This document shows, piece by piece, positions 40,428-52,172 of a stretch of DNA of 64,000 bases. The translations under genes were made by a program, and so were the position numbers. Source of the DNA: Otariodibacter oris (GTDB lineage Bacteria; Pseudomonadota; Gammaproteobacteria; Enterobacterales; Pasteurellaceae); NCBI RefSeq assembly GCF_009684715.1, contig NZ_CP016604.1, positions 229,262 to 293,261 of the forward strand. Direction: 5' to 3'. Each line of letters starts with the position of its first letter. Position 1 is the first letter of the stretch. The notes beneath the pieces were generated by a model. It worked only from the letters and a program-made list of their open reading frames with translations. It searched no databases and had not been told where the DNA came from.

Positions 40428-40472
40428 AAGCTCATTCAGTTTTAATATGTAAAATTGAATGAGCTTTTTTTA
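40428..40472 (+). terminator. Terminator of the surface-lipoprotein gene
   Basis: A 17-base stem with one G-T wobble (arms 40428-40444 and 40450-40466) and a 5-base loop, followed by a T-run, 38 bases after the stop. The remaining 200 bases to yagU are A+T-rich, with no gene recognised. Confidence 0.92.
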
Positions 40473-40673
40473 TACATTTTTAACATGCTTTACACACTAG
40501 AATAACAAGTGTAATTTTTGTATAACATTTTGTTTTTAAAGGAAAAATTTATTAAAAACCACTTGAATTTTTTGTACAAAGAATCCAAAATACAATCGTT
40601 TTATTGTTAGCTAGTTTTGGTTATCAAATAAGACTAAATAATTTGTTGTAATTTATTATTTTAAGGATGTTGT

Positions 40674-41276
40674 ATGAATATATTTGAACAAACTAACCCT
40701 GCGCGTCGTCGTTATGGTTTAGCTGTGTTTGTTGGAATTATCGCTGGTCTTATCTCGGCATTTGTTAAATGGGGTGCTGAACACCCATTCCCTCCACGTA
40801 GCCCTTTTGATTTATTTACTGCTGCTTGTCAAGATCCATCACAAGCGTTAGAAGTGTGTTCACGTGCATTTTTAAATCCTCCTCATGTTTTCTTACGTGA
40901 TTACATTGGAATTGATCCTACACAAGCGGTGTTTACATTTGCTGATCATGGTTTTGATTGGATTGGTGTAACTCATATTACATTCTCATTAGTGTTTGCG
41001 ATTGCGTACTGTGTGGTTGCAGAGCGTTTCCCTAAAGTGAAATTCTGGCAAGGTATTGGTGCAGGTTTAATCGCTGATGTGTGTGTGCATTACATTACTT
41101 TCCCTTTAATGGGCTTAACTCCACCAGTGGTAGATTGGCCTTTATATGAACATATTTCAGAATTAGTTGGACATATTTTCTGGTTCTGGACGATTGAGGT
41201 TATTCGTCGCGATTTACGTAATCGTATTTCTCATGAGCCAGATGCAGAAGTTGAATTAGATCACGTTTCTCGATAA
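40674..41276 (+). CDS. yagU: Inner-membrane protein YagU
   Basis: A 200-residue DUF1440 membrane protein. [48 protein letters not shown] and the C-terminal [18 protein letters not shown] align with E. coli YagU almost throughout. There are about four membrane segments. E. coli YagU contributes to acid resistance; mechanism is unknown. It is monocistronic, with a strong terminator. Confidence 0.9.
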   Translation: MNIFEQTNPARRRYGLAVFVGIIAGLISAFVKWGAEHPFPPRSPFDLFTAACQDPSQALEVCSRAFLNPPHVFLRDYIGIDPTQAVFTFADHGFDWIGVTHITFSLVFAIAYCVVAERFPKVKFWQGIGAGLIADVCVHYITFPLMGLTPPVVDWPLYEHISELVGHIFWFWTIEVIRRDLRNRISHEPDAEVELDHVSR

Positions 41277-41299
41277 TCAGAGAGTTTGCTAAGGCGTGT

Positions 41300-41337
41300 A
41301 GCACCCTACGAGGTTGTTTTTGTAGGGTGCTTTTTTA
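41300..41337. terminator. yagU terminator
   Basis: AGCACCCTAC (41300-41309) and GTAGGGTGCT (41322-41331) form a perfect 10-base stem followed by six T residues. It lies between the convergent yagU and lpxB and ends 4 bases before the lpxB stop. Confidence 0.92.
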
Positions 41338-41340
41338 TTT

Positions 41341-42549
41341 CTACGATTCTGAAATTTGATTTTCAGATTCACTCAATAAATCGATAACTGCTTGTGCAGC
41401 TTGAGCATCTGCATTACATTGAATTTGTTGATGTAATTGAACAAAAGATTGTTTTAATTCATTTTTCAATAATACATTCTCAGGTTTGTCAGAAAGATAC
41501 ACATCCAGTTTTTCAGCTAAATTTTCAGGTGTACATTCGTCTTGAATTAACTCAGGGACAAGCGGTGAGTTTGCTAATAGATTTGGCAAAGAAATATAAT
41601 CTGTTTTGACTAATTTCTTCGCGAGCCAATGGGTTGTATTTTTCATTTTATAGCCCACTACCATCGGTGATTTACATAGCATTGCTTCTAAGGCAGCAGT
41701 ACCCGAGGCTAATAGCGTCGCTTCAGCGATAGTCATTGCGGCGCGAGCCTGCCCTTTCAAAATAATCATTTCCAGCTCAGGGGCAATTTTTTGTTTAATC
41801 GCTTGAAATTGAGCAATTCGCTTATCATTGACGAGGGGGACTAGGAACTGTAAGTCTGGATAACGTTGTTTAAGTAACAGTGCTGTTTGTAAGAAGGGTT
41901 CCGCTAAAAATTCCACTTCACTGGTGCGACTACCAACTAAAATTGCCATATAGCGTTGCGTTTCTTCAAGTTGTAGTAATTGACAAGCTTCGGCACGATT
42001 AGGTTTTAATGCAATTGCATCTGCCATAGTGTGTCCGATAAAACGACAAGGCACATTAAACTTATCATAAAAGGCTTTTTCAAACGGAAGAAACGCAAGG
42101 ACTAAATTCGTTGCTCGTGCAATTTTGTGGACTCGATTTTGCCGCCATGCCCACACAGACGGGCTAACATAATGAATTGTTTTGATCCCATTGGCTTTTA
42201 ATTTTTCTTCAATACTGATATTGAAATCGGGCGCATCAATACCGATAAAAATATCTGGCTTTAATTCGAGCATTGTGTTGATAACTTGCTTGCGACGTTG
42301 TAATAAGCGAGGAAGATGTTTAACCACTTCGGCTAAACCCATTACTGCAATATCTTCCATATCAAATAGTGATTCACAACCAGCAGCAAGCATTTTGGGC
42401 CCAGCAACACCGATAAATTTGGCATGAGGGTAGTGGACTTTGAGAGCATTGATTAGACCTTCACCCAAAATATCTCCAGAGATTTCGCCTGCTACAATGG
42501 CAATAGTTGGAATATTTTGAGAAGACGTTGTTTGTTCTTGATTTGTCAT
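41341..42549 (-). CDS. lpxB: Lipid-A-disaccharide synthase
   Basis: A 402-residue family GT19 enzyme that joins UDP-diacylglucosamine and lipid X in lipid A synthesis. [14 protein letters not shown], the GIDAPDFN and [11 protein letters not shown] motifs, and [17 protein letters not shown] [14 protein letters not shown] are present. The start is the ATG at 42549, with AAGGGA upstream; a TTG four codons earlier overlaps that ribosome-binding site. It is separated from its usual partners lpxA, fabZ and lpxD. Confidence 0.95.
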   Translation of the reverse strand: MTNQEQTTSSQNIPTIAIVAGEISGDILGEGLINALKVHYPHAKFIGVAGPKMLAAGCESLFDMEDIAVMGLAEVVKHLPRLLQRRKQVINTMLELKPDIFIGIDAPDFNISIEEKLKANGIKTIHYVSPSVWAWRQNRVHKIARATNLVLAFLPFEKAFYDKFNVPCRFIGHTMADAIALKPNRAEACQLLQLEETQRYMAILVGSRTSEVEFLAEPFLQTALLLKQRYPDLQFLVPLVNDKRIAQFQAIKQKIAPELEMIILKGQARAAMTIAEATLLASGTAALEAMLCKSPMVVGYKMKNTTHWLAKKLVKTDYISLPNLLANSPLVPELIQDECTPENLAEKLDVYLSDKPENVLLKNELKQSFVQLHQQIQCNADAQAAQAVIDLLSESENQISES

Positions 42550-42630
42550 AAATCCCTTCAATTAGAGTATAGAATAATGGTCTATTATAACCTGTTTAGT
42601 GATTAAATTAAGGATTAACAAGAAGAACAA

Positions 42631-42680
42631 AAAACAAGCGGTCAGATTTTTACAAAATTTTGCAAGGTTCTGACCGCTTG
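42631..42680 (-). terminator. Inverted uptake-signal terminator of asd
   Basis: CAAGCGGTCAGA (42635-42646) and TCTGACCGCTTG (42669-42680) are perfect 12-base arms with a 22-base loop. In the leftward asd transcript the second arm is followed by TTTTTTG. The arms carry full ACAAGCGGTC uptake signals. It lies 18 bases after the asd stop. Confidence 0.85.
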
Positions 42681-42697
42681 ATAGGGGCAATTATTTA

Positions 42698-43813
42698 TTA
42701 TTTGACTAATTGAACTAAAATACGACGAACAGGCTCTGCTGCTCCCCATAATAATTGGTCACCTACAGTGAATGCGGCTAAATATTCAGGTCCCATTGCC
42801 AATTTACGTAAACGTCCAACTGGTACGCTTAATGTGCCTGTTACTTTAGCTGGTGTAAGCTCACGTAATGTGGTTTCTTTATCATTTGGAATCACTTTTA
42901 CCCATTCATTGTGGCTTGCAAGAATTTGTTCGATTTCTTCTAGTGGTAAATCTTTTTTCAATTTGATCGTAAAGGCTTGACTGTGGCAACGTAAAGCGCC
43001 GATACGCACACATAAGCCATCAACGGCGATTGGATTATCACTTAAGCCGAGAATCTTATTGGTTTCTGCATAACCTTTCCATTCTTCTTTGGTTTGTCCA
43101 GTTTCTGGTAAAAGTTTATCAATCCAAGGGATTAAGCTACCTGCAAGTGGCGCGCCAAAATTATCAGTAGGGAAGTTATCGCTACGCATTTCAGCAGTCA
43201 CTTTACGTTCGATATCAAGAATAGATGATGCGGGATCCGCTAATTCAGCAGATACTGCGTTTTCTAATAATCCCATTTGTGACACTAATTCACGCATATT
43301 TTTCGCGCCCGCACCTGATGCAGCTTGGTAAGTGGCAACGGATACCCATTCCACTAAATCACGTTCGAATAACCCGCCGATTGCCATTAACATGAGGCTC
43401 ACTGTACAGTTACCACCAACGAAAGTTTTGATTCCGTTTTTCAATCCTTCATCAATTACGTTTTGGTTTACTGGATCGAGTACGATAATTGCATCATCTT
43501 TCATTCGTAATGCAGAGGCAGCATCAACCCAATAACCGTTCCAACCTGTTTCTTTTAATTTTGGATAAACTTCGTTGGTATAATCACCACCTTGGCAAGT
43601 AACGATAATATCTAATTTTTTTAGTTCTTCGATATCAAAGGCATTTTTAAGATCACCTGCGTCTTTACCTGCAAATGTTGGGGCTTTTTGACCCGCTTGT
43701 GAAGTCGTGAAAAAGACGGGATTGATGTTAGCAAAATCATTTTCTTGAACCATACGATCCATTAAAACTGAACCCACCATTCCTCGCCATCCAACGAAAC
43801 CGACGTTTTGCAT
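42698..43813 (-). CDS. asd: Aspartate-semialdehyde dehydrogenase
   Basis: A 371-residue enzyme making aspartate semialdehyde for lysine, threonine, methionine and diaminopimelate. [19 protein letters not shown] is the NADP loop, the catalytic Cys136 lies in GGNCTVSLM, and the C-terminal region with PVGRLRKL is intact. It is monocistronic. Upstream lies a 330-base gap to ptsH. Confidence 0.97.
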   Translation of the reverse strand: MQNVGFVGWRGMVGSVLMDRMVQENDFANINPVFFTTSQAGQKAPTFAGKDAGDLKNAFDIEELKKLDIIVTCQGGDYTNEVYPKLKETGWNGYWVDAASALRMKDDAIIVLDPVNQNVIDEGLKNGIKTFVGGNCTVSLMLMAIGGLFERDLVEWVSVATYQAASGAGAKNMRELVSQMGLLENAVSAELADPASSILDIERKVTAEMRSDNFPTDNFGAPLAGSLIPWIDKLLPETGQTKEEWKGYAETNKILGLSDNPIAVDGLCVRIGALRCHSQAFTIKLKKDLPLEEIEQILASHNEWVKVIPNDKETTLRELTPAKVTGTLSVPVGRLRKLAMGPEYLAAFTVGDQLLWGAAEPVRRILVQLVK

Positions 43814-44143
43814 TTTATTCTCCTGAAAAAATTAAGTTGTGTTTGAAAGTAGTAAAGAGTTGATAAATACAAGATTTTAAAAATAAATGCAAATGAAAAT
43901 TTATAGGGTATTGGAAATGGGTAAACTGGTGAAATTATTATGCTGTTGTTTCAATCTAAATCAAAAATTATGTTGTTTTGCCTAAAATAACTCCATTTTG
44001 AGGGCAAATTATCATGTGTTAGATTTTTTTTATCGTGTATTTAAAGGCATTTTGTAGTAAAGTTACTTTGTTTTATATGGCGCTATTGTACTGTATAACT
44101 ATACATTTATTTAATTTATATAATTTAAAAAGAGGAATTTTCT
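43814..44143. promoter_or_regulatory. Intergenic control region between asd and ptsH
   Basis: A 330-base A+T-rich gap between divergent asd and ptsHI-crr. A TATAAC -10-like element at 44094-44099 and TTGTTT at 44068-44073 are near ptsH but not ideally spaced. No convincing CRP site, RNA gene or ORF was seen. It must hold promoters for both directions. Confidence 0.35.
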
Positions 44144-44401
44144 ATGTACTCAAAAGATGTCACAATCGTTGCTCCAAATGGTTTACATACTCGTCCAGCA
44201 GCAGAATTTGTTAAAGCAGCGAAAGGGTTTGCTTCAGATATTACAGTAACTTCTGGCGGTAAAAGTGCGAGTGCAAAAAGTTTGTTTAAATTACAAACAT
44301 TGGGATTAACTCAAGGAACAGTGATTTCAATTTCTGCTGAAGGTGAAGATGAGCAAAAAGCAGTGGACTTTTTGGTCGATCTTATCCCAACATTAGAATA
44401 G
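44144..44401 (+). CDS. ptsH: Phosphocarrier protein HPr
   Basis: An 85-residue HPr that relays phosphate from enzyme I to sugar-specific EIIs. The active His15 is in PNGLHTRPA, and the [11 protein letters not shown] stretch contains the conserved Ser46 region. A good gagg ribosome-binding site precedes it. It is the first gene of the ptsHI-crr operon. Confidence 0.98.
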   Translation: MYSKDVTIVAPNGLHTRPAAEFVKAAKGFASDITVTSGGKSASAKSLFKLQTLGLTQGTVISISAEGEDEQKAVDFLVDLIPTLE

Positions 44402-44523
44402 TTTTATTTTTCCAATTTTCGACTTTATTGTTATGTAGATGAATGTAAAAATTCATCTATTTTACAATGAGGTCGTTTTGTGCTTTTCGCACGAATGTAT
44501 TATTTTCAACCAAGGATTCAATT

Positions 44524-46245
44524 ATGATTACTGGTATCGCAGCTTCTCCTGGTGTAGTGTTTGGTAAAGCACTTGTATTGAAAGATGAGCCTATCGTTTT
44601 AAACACTCAAAAGATCACTCCAGACCAAGTTGAAGCAGAAAAAGCAAGATTTTTCTCAGGAAGAGAAAAGGCTGTTGAACAATTAACCAAAATTAAAGAA
44701 AAAGCAAGACGCACTTTAGGTGAAGAAAAAGAAGCTATTTTTGAAGGTCATTTGATGATCTTAGAAGATGAAGAGCTTGAGGAAGAGATCTTAACCTATC
44801 TTGAAGAGCACCTTGTTACTGCGGATGTGGCAACAAATAAAATTATCAATATGCAAGCTTCAATGCTCGCTGAAATTGATGATGAATATTTGAAAGAACG
44901 TGCGGGTGATATGCGTGATATTGGTAATCGTTTGATTCGTAATATATTGAATATGCATATCGTTGATCTAGGCAATATCAAGGAAGAGTCGATTTTAGTT
45001 GCTTATGATTTAACACCATCAGAAACAGCACAGCTTAATTTAGATAAAGTACTTGGATTTATTACTGATATTGGTGGTAGAACTTCTCATACTTCAATCA
45101 TGGCTCGTTCGTTAGAATTGCCTGCGATTGTGGGAACAAATGATATTACCAAAAAAGTTAAAACGGGTGATTTAATCATTTTAGATGCTACCAATAATCA
45201 GATTCATATTAATCCTTCGGAAGAACAGATTAATAAATTTAAAGCTCAGCAAGAAAAAGAAGCAAGTGAAAAAGCTGAATTAGCTAAGCTAAAAGAATTA
45301 CCTGCAGAAACTGTTGATGGTCATCGTATTGAGGTTGTTGGAAATATCGGTACCATTCGTGATGTGACTGGTGTACTTCGTAATGGTGGCGAAGGGGTAG
45401 GTTTGTATCGTACAGAGTTTCTTTTCATGGATCGTAGTGCTTTACCTAGTGAAGATGAGCAATTTGAAGCCTATAAAGAAGTGGTTGAAGCAATGGGAGG
45501 TAAGCTTGTTATCCTCAGAACAATGGATATTGGTGGGGATAAAGAGTTACCGTACATGAATTTCCCGAAAGAAATGAATCCATTCTTAGGATGGCGTGCA
45601 GTTCGTATCGGTTTAACTCGCCGTGAAATTCTAAACACCCAGTTACGTGCGGTATTAAGGGCATCTGCTTTTGGTAAACTTGCTGTGATGTTCCCAATGA
45701 TTATTTCAGTGGAAGAAATCCGTGAGTTAAAAGGCATCATTGATACCTTAAAAGCAGAATTACGTTCAGAAAGTGTTGCTTTTGATGAAAACATCCAAGT
45801 AGGTGTGATGGTCGAAACACCATCAGCTGCGGTAAATGCTCGTCATCTTGCTAAAGAAGTTGATTTCTTCAGTATTGGTACAAACGATTTAACCCAATAC
45901 ACTTTAGCGGTGGATCGTGGTAATGAAATGATTGCGCATATGTATAACCCAATGTCGCCATCAGTTTTAAACCTAATTAAACAAGTGATAGATGCTTCTC
46001 ATGCAGAAGGTAAATGGACTGGTATGTGTGGTGAGCTTGCGGGCGATAGCCGTGCGACAGCCTTACTACTCGGTATGGGTTTGGATGAATTTAGTATGAG
46101 TGGAATTTCTGTTCCTCATATTAAGAAATTAGTTCGTAGTGTCAACTATGCAGATGCTAAAAAACTTGCTGAGGAAGCTTTACAACAACCAACAGCTGTT
46201 GATATTGAAAAATTAGTTGATGAGTTCTATCAAAAACTTAACTAA
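44524..46245 (+). CDS. ptsI: PTS enzyme I
   Basis: A 573-residue phosphoenolpyruvate-protein phosphotransferase. The phospho-accepting His189 lies in [15 protein letters not shown]. The C-terminal PEP-binding barrel shows [19 protein letters not shown] and [10 protein letters not shown] start at the ATG at 44524 ([10 protein letters not shown]); an open frame from 44467 adds 19 unsupported residues. The 122-base gap from ptsH includes a weak hairpin around GTGC/GCAC. Confidence 0.97.
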   Translation: MITGIAASPGVVFGKALVLKDEPIVLNTQKITPDQVEAEKARFFSGREKAVEQLTKIKEKARRTLGEEKEAIFEGHLMILEDEELEEEILTYLEEHLVTADVATNKIINMQASMLAEIDDEYLKERAGDMRDIGNRLIRNILNMHIVDLGNIKEESILVAYDLTPSETAQLNLDKVLGFITDIGGRTSHTSIMARSLELPAIVGTNDITKKVKTGDLIILDATNNQIHINPSEEQINKFKAQQEKEASEKAELAKLKELPAETVDGHRIEVVGNIGTIRDVTGVLRNGGEGVGLYRTEFLFMDRSALPSEDEQFEAYKEVVEAMGGKLVILRTMDIGGDKELPYMNFPKEMNPFLGWRAVRIGLTRREILNTQLRAVLRASAFGKLAVMFPMIISVEEIRELKGIIDTLKAELRSESVAFDENIQVGVMVETPSAAVNARHLAKEVDFFSIGTNDLTQYTLAVDRGNEMIAHMYNPMSPSVLNLIKQVIDASHAEGKWTGMCGELAGDSRATALLLGMGLDEFSMSGISVPHIKKLVRSVNYADAKKLAEEALQQPTAVDIEKLVDEFYQKLN

Positions 46246-46322
46246 TAAGTAGATACAAATACAAAATTCTCGTATAAAATATGCGATTATTTTGTTCATT
46301 TAATATAATGGAGATTTGAATT

Positions 46323-46826
46323 ATGGGTTTCTTAGATAAACTTTTTGGTGGCAAAAAAGATGCGGCATCAAAAGAAGTAAAAATTTACGCCCCGCTCTCA
46401 GGTGAAATTGTTAATATTGAAGATGTTCCAGATGTTGTTTTCTCAGAAAAAATTGTAGGTGATGGTATTGCTATTCGCCCAAATGGAGATTCAATTGCAG
46501 CTCCAGTAAATGGAACTATCGGTAAAATTTTTGAAACAAATCATGCGTTTTCTATTGAATCAGATGAAGGCATTGAATTATTTGTTCACTTTGGTATTGA
46601 TACTGTTGAGTTAAAAGGCGAAGGTTTTGCGCGTGTTGCTGAAGAAGGTCAAAAAGTGAAAGTAGGCGATCCAATTATTAAATTTGATTTAGCCTTACTT
46701 GAAACTAAAGCAAAATCAATTCTTACACCTGTCGTTATTTCTAATATGGATGAAATTTCTAATCTTCATAAAGAATCTGGCGAAGTGATCCAAGGTGAAA
46801 GTGTTGTTTTAACTTTATTAAAATAA
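46323..46826 (+). CDS. crr: PTS glucose-specific IIA component
   Basis: A 167-residue EIIA-Glc with the active His89 in [13 protein letters not shown] and His74 in [10 protein letters not shown]. It passes phosphate to sugar transporters and, in its phosphorylated form, activates adenylate cyclase. It completes ptsHI-crr and is followed by a terminator. It could control CRP activity at nagBA in this window. Confidence 0.97.
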   Translation: MGFLDKLFGGKKDAASKEVKIYAPLSGEIVNIEDVPDVVFSEKIVGDGIAIRPNGDSIAAPVNGTIGKIFETNHAFSIESDEGIELFVHFGIDTVELKGEGFARVAEEGQKVKVGDPIIKFDLALLETKAKSILTPVVISNMDEISNLHKESGEVIQGESVVLTLLK

Positions 46827-46845
46827 TTCAATCTGTATTGTGTAA

Positions 46846-46878
46846 GGAACCACGCTTTGTCGTGGTTTCTGTTTTTTA
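46846..46878 (+). terminator. ptsHI-crr terminator
   Basis: GGAACCACG (46846-46854) pairs with CGTGGTTTC (46861-46869), 9 bases with one wobble, followed by GTTTTTT. It lies 20 bases after the crr stop. Confidence 0.88.
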
Positions 46879-46982
46879 TAGCTATCCAGTATTCAAACGA
46901 GTAGAATAACGTATCTGTGAACGTAAAGGATTTCATTTTACGTTTAATTTTAACTTTGATTTCCTTATTACCTATTTATACT

Positions 46983-48416
46983 ATGACACAAAAATTACAT
47001 ATAAAAACATGGGGTTGCCAAATGAATGAGTATGACTCATCAAAGATGGCAGATTTATTGAATAGTACCCATGGCTTTGAATTAACAGAGAATGCGGAAG
47101 AAGCAGACGTCCTTTTATTAAATACGTGTTCAATACGTGAAAAAGCACAAGAAAAAGTATTTCATCAGCTTGGGCGTTGGAAAAATTTTAAAAAGAATAA
47201 ACCTAATTTAGTTATTGGTGTAGGTGGTTGTGTTGCCTCTCAAGAAGGTGAGCATATTCGTCATCGTGCGCCATTCGTTGATATTGTGTTTGGACCTCAA
47301 ACACTTCATCGTTTACCTGAAATGATTAATCGTATTCGTGGTGATCGTACTGCGCCGATTGTTGATATTAGTTTCCCTGAAATTGAAAAATTCGATCGCT
47401 TGCCAGAGCCAAGAGCAGAGGGACCGACTGCTTTCGTGTCTATTATGGAAGGTTGTAATAAATACTGTTCATTCTGCGTTGTACCTTATACTCGTGGTGA
47501 AGAAGTGAGTCGCCCAGTGGATGATATTCTATTTGAAATTGCTCAATTAGCAGCTCAAGGTGTACGTGAAGTCAATTTATTGGGTCAAAATGTGAATGCG
47601 TATCGTGGAGAAACATTTGACGGAGAAATTTGCTCATTTGCGGAATTATTACGTTTAGTGGCAGCGATTGACGGTATTGACCGTTTACGTTTTACAACCA
47701 GCCATCCGATTGAATTCACCGATGATATTATTGAAGTTTATCGTGATACACCTGAGTTAGTTAGCTTCTTACACTTACCAATTCAAAGTGGATCAGATCG
47801 TGTATTAACGATGATGAAACGTAACCATACGGCATTAGAATATAAAGCGATTATTCGTAAATTACGAGCAGTTCGTCCAGATATCCAAATCAGTTCAGAT
47901 TTTATCGTCGGATTCCCAGGAGAAACAGAAGCTGATTTCGAGCAAACAATGAAAGTAATCGAACAAGTTAATTTCGATATGAGCTTTAGCTTTGTTTATT
48001 CTGCTCGCCCTGGTACACCAGCATCTGATTTACCTGATGATGTAAGCGAAGATGAGAAAAAAGAACGTCTTTATCGTTTACAACAACGCATCAATAACCA
48101 AGCAATGCAATTTAGCCGAGCAATGTTAGGCACTGAGCAACGTATTTTGGTTGAAGGTCCTTCAAAGAAAGACATTATGGAATTAACAGGGCGTACAGAA
48201 ACAAACCGTATTGTTAATTTCCAAGGGTCGCCAGATATGATTGGTAAATTCGTTGATGTGAAAATTACTGATGTTTATACCAATTCTTTACGTGGTGATG
48301 TTGTTCGTACGGAAGAAGAAATGGGATTACGCATTGTAGAATCGCCACAAAGTGTGATTGAGCGTACACGAAAAGAAGACGAATTAGGTGTGGGCAAATT
48401 CGTGGTAAATTTGTAA
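46983..48416 (+). CDS. miaB: tRNA-2-methylthio-N6-dimethylallyladenosine synthase
   Basis: A 477-residue radical-SAM methylthiotransferase that modifies A37 of tRNAs. It has the N-terminal UPF0004 domain with three cysteines ([23 protein letters not shown]), the radical-[11 protein letters not shown] motif and a C-terminal TRAM domain. The ATG at 46983 ([11 protein letters not shown]) is the start. The open frame from a GTG at 46917 would add a hydrophobic 22-residue segment with no family counterpart. Confidence 0.96.
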   Translation: MTQKLHIKTWGCQMNEYDSSKMADLLNSTHGFELTENAEEADVLLLNTCSIREKAQEKVFHQLGRWKNFKKNKPNLVIGVGGCVASQEGEHIRHRAPFVDIVFGPQTLHRLPEMINRIRGDRTAPIVDISFPEIEKFDRLPEPRAEGPTAFVSIMEGCNKYCSFCVVPYTRGEEVSRPVDDILFEIAQLAAQGVREVNLLGQNVNAYRGETFDGEICSFAELLRLVAAIDGIDRLRFTTSHPIEFTDDIIEVYRDTPELVSFLHLPIQSGSDRVLTMMKRNHTALEYKAIIRKLRAVRPDIQISSDFIVGFPGETEADFEQTMKVIEQVNFDMSFSFVYSARPGTPASDLPDDVSEDEKKERLYRLQQRINNQAMQFSRAMLGTEQRILVEGPSKKDIMELTGRTETNRIVNFQGSPDMIGKFVDVKITDVYTNSLRGDVVRTEEEMGLRIVESPQSVIERTRKEDELGVGKFVVNL

Positions 48417-48432
48417 AATAATATGAGAATCT

Positions 48433-48463
48433 GACCGCTTGTATAAGACAAGCGGTCTTTTTT
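48433..48463 (+). terminator. Inverted uptake-signal terminator of miaB
   Basis: GACCGCTTGT (48433-48442) and ACAAGCGGTC (48448-48457) are two complete uptake signals in inverted orientation, with a 5-base loop and six T residues after. It forms the miaB terminator, 16 bases after its stop. Confidence 0.92.
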
Positions 48464-48478
48464 ATATAGGAAGATTGA

Positions 48479-49141
48479 GTGTTACTTTTTGTTCTCTACA
48501 TTATCGGAATTACTGCGGAAGCCATTACTGGAGCATTAGCTGCAGGTCGAGAAAAAATGGATATGTTTGGTGTCATTATTATTGCTTCGGTAACAGCAAT
48601 TGGTGGCGGATCTATCCGTGATGTCTTGCTTGGGCATTATCCATTGGGCTGGGTGGCTCATCCTGAATATTTTCTCATTGTTGCGATTGCAGCAGTCTTT
48701 ACCATGTTTGTTGCACCATTTTTAGGTTATTTTCGAACCATATTTTTAGTGTTAGATGCGTTGGGCTTAATCGTCTTTTCTATCATTGGCGCACAGGTTG
48801 CGTTAGATATGGGATATGGTTTAGTAATCGCTATTATTGCGGCTGTGATTACAGGGGCTTTTGGTGGTGTCTTGCGAGACCTCTTATGTAATAGGATTCC
48901 CCTTGTTTTTCAAAAAGAACTGTACGCAAGTATTGCCTGTCTCTCAACTTGTATCTATGTGGGATTATTGGAAGTGGGTATTTCTCAAAATATTGTAGTA
49001 ATTACCACGCTTTTATCAGGTTTCGGTATTCGGTTATTGGCTATTCGCTTTAAACTCGGTTTACCTATTTTTGAGTTTGATGAAGTACAATATCTAGGAA
49101 AGGGTGATTTAGTTGATAGATTGGCTAAAAAGAAGAAATGA
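48479..49141 (+). CDS. yicG: YicG-family (TRIC-like) membrane protein
   Basis: A 220-residue inner-membrane protein of the UPF0126/TRIC-like family with two repeats. The opening [18 protein letters not shown] and [17 protein letters not shown] match E. coli YicG closely. About seven membrane segments are present, with the GGGxxRD motif in both halves (GGGSIRD, FGGVLRD). It starts with GTG after aggaag. Relatives are implicated in ion conductance or glycine transport; the role here is unknown. Confidence 0.88.
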   Translation: MLLFVLYIIGITAEAITGALAAGREKMDMFGVIIIASVTAIGGGSIRDVLLGHYPLGWVAHPEYFLIVAIAAVFTMFVAPFLGYFRTIFLVLDALGLIVFSIIGAQVALDMGYGLVIAIIAAVITGAFGGVLRDLLCNRIPLVFQKELYASIACLSTCIYVGLLEVGISQNIVVITTLLSGFGIRLLAIRFKLGLPIFEFDEVQYLGKGDLVDRLAKKKK

Positions 49142-49175
49142 GGTTTGCCCCCATCTCTTCTTGGACAGCGATTAA

Positions 49176-50150
49176 TTAATAAAATATTGAATCTGGATAG
49201 ACATTAAATCCGTCTTTTGCGGTGCGTTGGTAATCTTTACTTAATAATGCATTTATATCATAAAAATAGGCATGTAATTTAGTTTCCCCCGCAGCAAATG
49301 GTCCTAATGCATAAACAGGGTAAACAAAGGTAATGCCATCATCGGTAAAATAAAAATCTGGACTTAATTCAAATTCATTTTTATCTGTAACAAATGCACT
49401 AATCTGTCCATCTTCTCCAGCATTCATTGACATATACTCTTGCCATAATATGTCTTTCAGTTCTTGTTGTTTACTTGGCTCGACTAAATCATTTAATTGA
49501 ATAACCGCTTTTTTATTCACATCTATATTCAGGTAACGGGTATAATACATTCCATGAGCACCACCCGTATAGCTGTCATAATGTTGAGTGAACGTCGCAA
49601 TATTTCCTCTTTGATTTACATAAGTTGTCGTTTCTGCTTCAGTTAACCCAATAAAATAACCACCTTGTTTGACTTCATTTACAAAATCATCATACATACT
49701 TGAGAATAGCTCTGTAGCATTTTCTTTAGTGATAATTTCATTTCCAATATTGAGTTCTTCATCCGAATAATGATTGATAATTTCTTTAAACAATAAACTG
49801 TTTAGCCAATCTACATTAGTTGTTGCTGTTGTGGCAAAAACGGCAACACGAGAGTCATAAAACTGCTCTTCAGATTCATTCTCATCCTCATAAAGATTAT
49901 CTTTAACTTTTAAGGTTTCTGATTTATTAAATAGTTCGGTAATTTCAACGTTAAGGGTTGGGAAAGCATCTTGTGAATTTTCTACTACACTATTTTTTGT
50001 TGCCTGTTCAGTTTGAATAGCTTTTAACTCTGTTTCTAATTGTGTGATTTTTTGTTCAGCATCTGTTAATTTCTGAGTCAACTCTTGGTCATCACAAGCT
50101 GATAGAATGAATCCAGATGCGATTAATATCGCTAACAATGATTTTTTCAT
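49176..50150 (-). CDS. DUF3298/RsiV-like lipoprotein
   Basis: A 324-residue lipoprotein with a signal peptide and lipobox LSAC (Cys19). A coiled-coil stretch (about 22-55) precedes a globular domain of about 250 residues. TQHYDSYTGGAHG and FYFTDDGITFVYPVYALGPFAAG are hallmarks of the DUF3298/RsiV C-terminal domain. It should be anchored in the periplasm. In other bacteria RsiV-type proteins bind lysozyme; whether this one does is unknown. It lies downstream of the rpoD terminator and has its own promoter, not pinned down. Confidence 0.75.
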   Translation of the reverse strand: MKKSLLAILIASGFILSACDDQELTQKLTDAEQKITQLETELKAIQTEQATKNSVVENSQDAFPTLNVEITELFNKSETLKVKDNLYEDENESEEQFYDSRVAVFATTATTNVDWLNSLLFKEIINHYSDEELNIGNEIITKENATELFSSMYDDFVNEVKQGGYFIGLTEAETTTYVNQRGNIATFTQHYDSYTGGAHGMYYTRYLNIDVNKKAVIQLNDLVEPSKQQELKDILWQEYMSMNAGEDGQISAFVTDKNEFELSPDFYFTDDGITFVYPVYALGPFAAGETKLHAYFYDINALLSKDYQRTAKDGFNVYPDSIFY

Positions 50151-50167
50151 TTGGGTTTTCCTTGTAT

Positions 50168-50199
50168 AAAAAAATCCCTCGTGAATTCACGAGGGAAAT
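50168..50199 (-). terminator. rpoD terminator
   Basis: A perfect 22-base palindrome (50175-50196, TCCCTCGTGA ATTCACGAGGGA) follows the rpoD stop. In the leftward direction it is followed by seven T residues. It is the end of the rpsU-dnaG-rpoD operon. Confidence 0.93.
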
Positions 50200-50202
50200 A
50201 AC

Positions 50203-52092
50203 TTAATCATCTAAGAAACTTCTTAACGTTTCGGAACGGCTTGGATGTCTAAGTTTCCGTAATGCTTTTGCTTCAATTTGACGAATACGTTCACGTGTTA
50301 CATCAAATTGTTTACCTACTTCCTCTAAGGTATGGTCAGTATTCATATCAATACCGAAACGCATACGAAGGACTTTTGCTTCGCGAGGAGTCAAACCTTC
50401 TAATACTTCGTTAGTGGCTAAACGTAAACTTTCTGCGGTTGCAGAATCTAATGGTAATTCTAATGTGCCATCTTCAATGAAATCACCTAAATGTGAATCA
50501 TCATCGTCACCCACTGGGGTTTCCATAGAGATTGGTTCTTTAGCAATCTTTAATACCTTACGAATTTTATCTTCAGGCATTCCCATTTTTTCGGCTAATT
50601 CCTCTGGGGTTGCATCACGTCCCATTTCTTGTAAGCATTGACGAGAAATACGATTAAGTTTATTAATCGTTTCAATCATATGTACAGGAATACGGATCGT
50701 TCTTGCTTGGTCAGCAATAGAACGTGTGATTGCTTGACGAATCCACCATGTCGCATAAGTTGAGAATTTATATCCACGACGATATTCAAATTTATCTACT
50801 GCTTTCATCAAGCCGATATTTCCTTCTTGAATAAGATCAAGGAACTGTAAACCACGGTTCGTATATTTTTTCGCAATAGAGATAACTAAACGTAAGTTAG
50901 CTTCGACCATTTCTTTTTTTGCTCGACGAGCTTTTAATTCACCTTCGGAAATACGGCCACCAATTTCACGAATTTGGCTAATTGTTAATCCAGAACGTTC
51001 TTCTAGTTTAATTAGATTTGCAATACTGAGACGAATATTATCAGCATAATCAGCTAATTTTGGTACGCCATTACGTTTTGCATTAATTGCTTTATCAATC
51101 CATGCATCAGAAGTTTCATGCCCTTGGAAAGCTTTGATAAAATCTGATTTTTTCATTTGAGCATACTCAACGGCATAACGTTGGATTTTTCTTTCTTCTG
51201 TACGTACCTGTTTCATCATCTGTTGCATAAAATCAACAAGCAAGTCAAATTGCTTTGGTACAAGGCGGAATTCACGGAAAACATCAGATAAAGCTTGAAT
51301 ATGTGCTTTTGATGTTTTATGAGTACGTCCATATTTTTGAATAGCTAGCAATGCTTTTTCGTGTTGTTCTCTTAATGCATAGAACTTTATACGAGCTAAT
51401 TCAGGATCAATAGAGTTATCATCGGAAGAATCGGAGGAACTATCATCATCTTCGTCTTCATCTTCGTCATCATCTACGTCTACAACAGTCGTATCACTTT
51501 CTTCATCATCTAAATTGGCATCAATGTCATCTTCTGTCACATTTTCTTCTTCAGCATTTGGATCGACAAAAGCAGTGACCAAATCCGATAATCTGAGTGT
51601 ACCATCTTCGACTTCAATATAGCGTGAGATAAAACCACTTAGTGCCTCAGGATATTCAGCAACAGCGCATTGAACAATGTTAATCCCTTCTTCAATACGT
51701 TTAGCTATATCAATTTCACCTTCTCGAGTTAATAGATCAACAGTTCCCATTTCACGCATGTACATGCGAACAGGATCAGTTGTTCTCCCTAATTCTGATT
51801 CAACGGTAGAAAGCACTTTCGCTGCTTCTTCTACAACATCTTCATCAGGAATGTCTTCAGAAAGCATTAGATCATCAGCATCTGGAGCTACTTCGAGGAC
51901 TTTGATACCCATGTCATTGATCATTTGAATGATATCTTCAATTTGATCTGCATCGACAAGCTCTTCTGGTAAATGGTCATGGACTTCTGAAAGTGTCAAA
52001 TAGCCCTGCTCTCGTCCTTGTGCGATAAGAAGCTCTAACTGAGATTGTTGTTCTTCTTCTAACTGAGATTGTTGTTCCATATTTTTATCCAT
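50203..52092 (-). CDS. rpoD: RNA polymerase sigma-70 factor
   Basis: A 629-residue primary sigma factor with region 1.1 ([27 protein letters not shown]), region 1.2-2 with [33 protein letters not shown] core, 3 and region 4 ([32 protein letters not shown]). A non-conserved insert between 1.2 and 2.1 is highly acidic (about 175-225, Asp/Glu/Ser rich). The N-terminus has a duplicated QQSQLE unit. It is the third gene of the macromolecular-synthesis operon. The start could be Met1 or Met5. Confidence 0.97.
   Translation of the reverse strand: MDKNMEQQSQLEEEQQSQLELLIAQGREQGYLTLSEVHDHLPEELVDADQIEDIIQMINDMGIKVLEVAPDADDLMLSEDIPDEDVVEEAAKVLSTVESELGRTTDPVRMYMREMGTVDLLTREGEIDIAKRIEEGINIVQCAVAEYPEALSGFISRYIEVEDGTLRLSDLVTAFVDPNAEEENVTEDDIDANLDDEESDTTVVDVDDDEDEDEDDDSSSDSSDDNSIDPELARIKFYALREQHEKALLAIQKYGRTHKTSKAHIQALSDVFREFRLVPKQFDLLVDFMQQMMKQVRTEERKIQRYAVEYAQMKKSDFIKAFQGHETSDAWIDKAINAKRNGVPKLADYADNIRLSIANLIKLEERSGLTISQIREIGGRISEGELKARRAKKEMVEANLRLVISIAKKYTNRGLQFLDLIQEGNIGLMKAVDKFEYRRGYKFSTYATWWIRQAITRSIADQARTIRIPVHMIETINKLNRISRQCLQEMGRDATPEELAEKMGMPEDKIRKVLKIAKEPISMETPVGDDDDSHLGDFIEDGTLELPLDSATAESLRLATNEVLEGLTPREAKVLRMRFGIDMNTDHTLEEVGKQFDVTRERIRQIEAKALRKLRHPSRSETLRSFLDD
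52034..52077. repeat. 24-base tandem duplication at the rpoD 5' end
   Basis: TCTAACTGAGATTGTTGTTC at 52034-52053 recurs at 52058-52077, with 24-base period. It encodes a repeated [12 protein letters not shown] segment near the rpoD N-terminus, upstream of the conserved region 1.1. It looks like a recent slippage duplication that keeps the frame. Confidence 0.9.
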
Positions 52093-52172
52093 TTCTGTGA
52101 GAACAAATAGTGACGAATTATATCACTATTTATTTAGTATATGTAGGTTTGTCAAAATGTTAAAATCAACCT

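Noticed and set aside
51420..51560. Acidic Asp/Glu/Ser-rich stretch in rpoD as a frameshift
   Set aside because: The frame is continuous, and group I sigma factors carry an acidic non-conserved region at this place.
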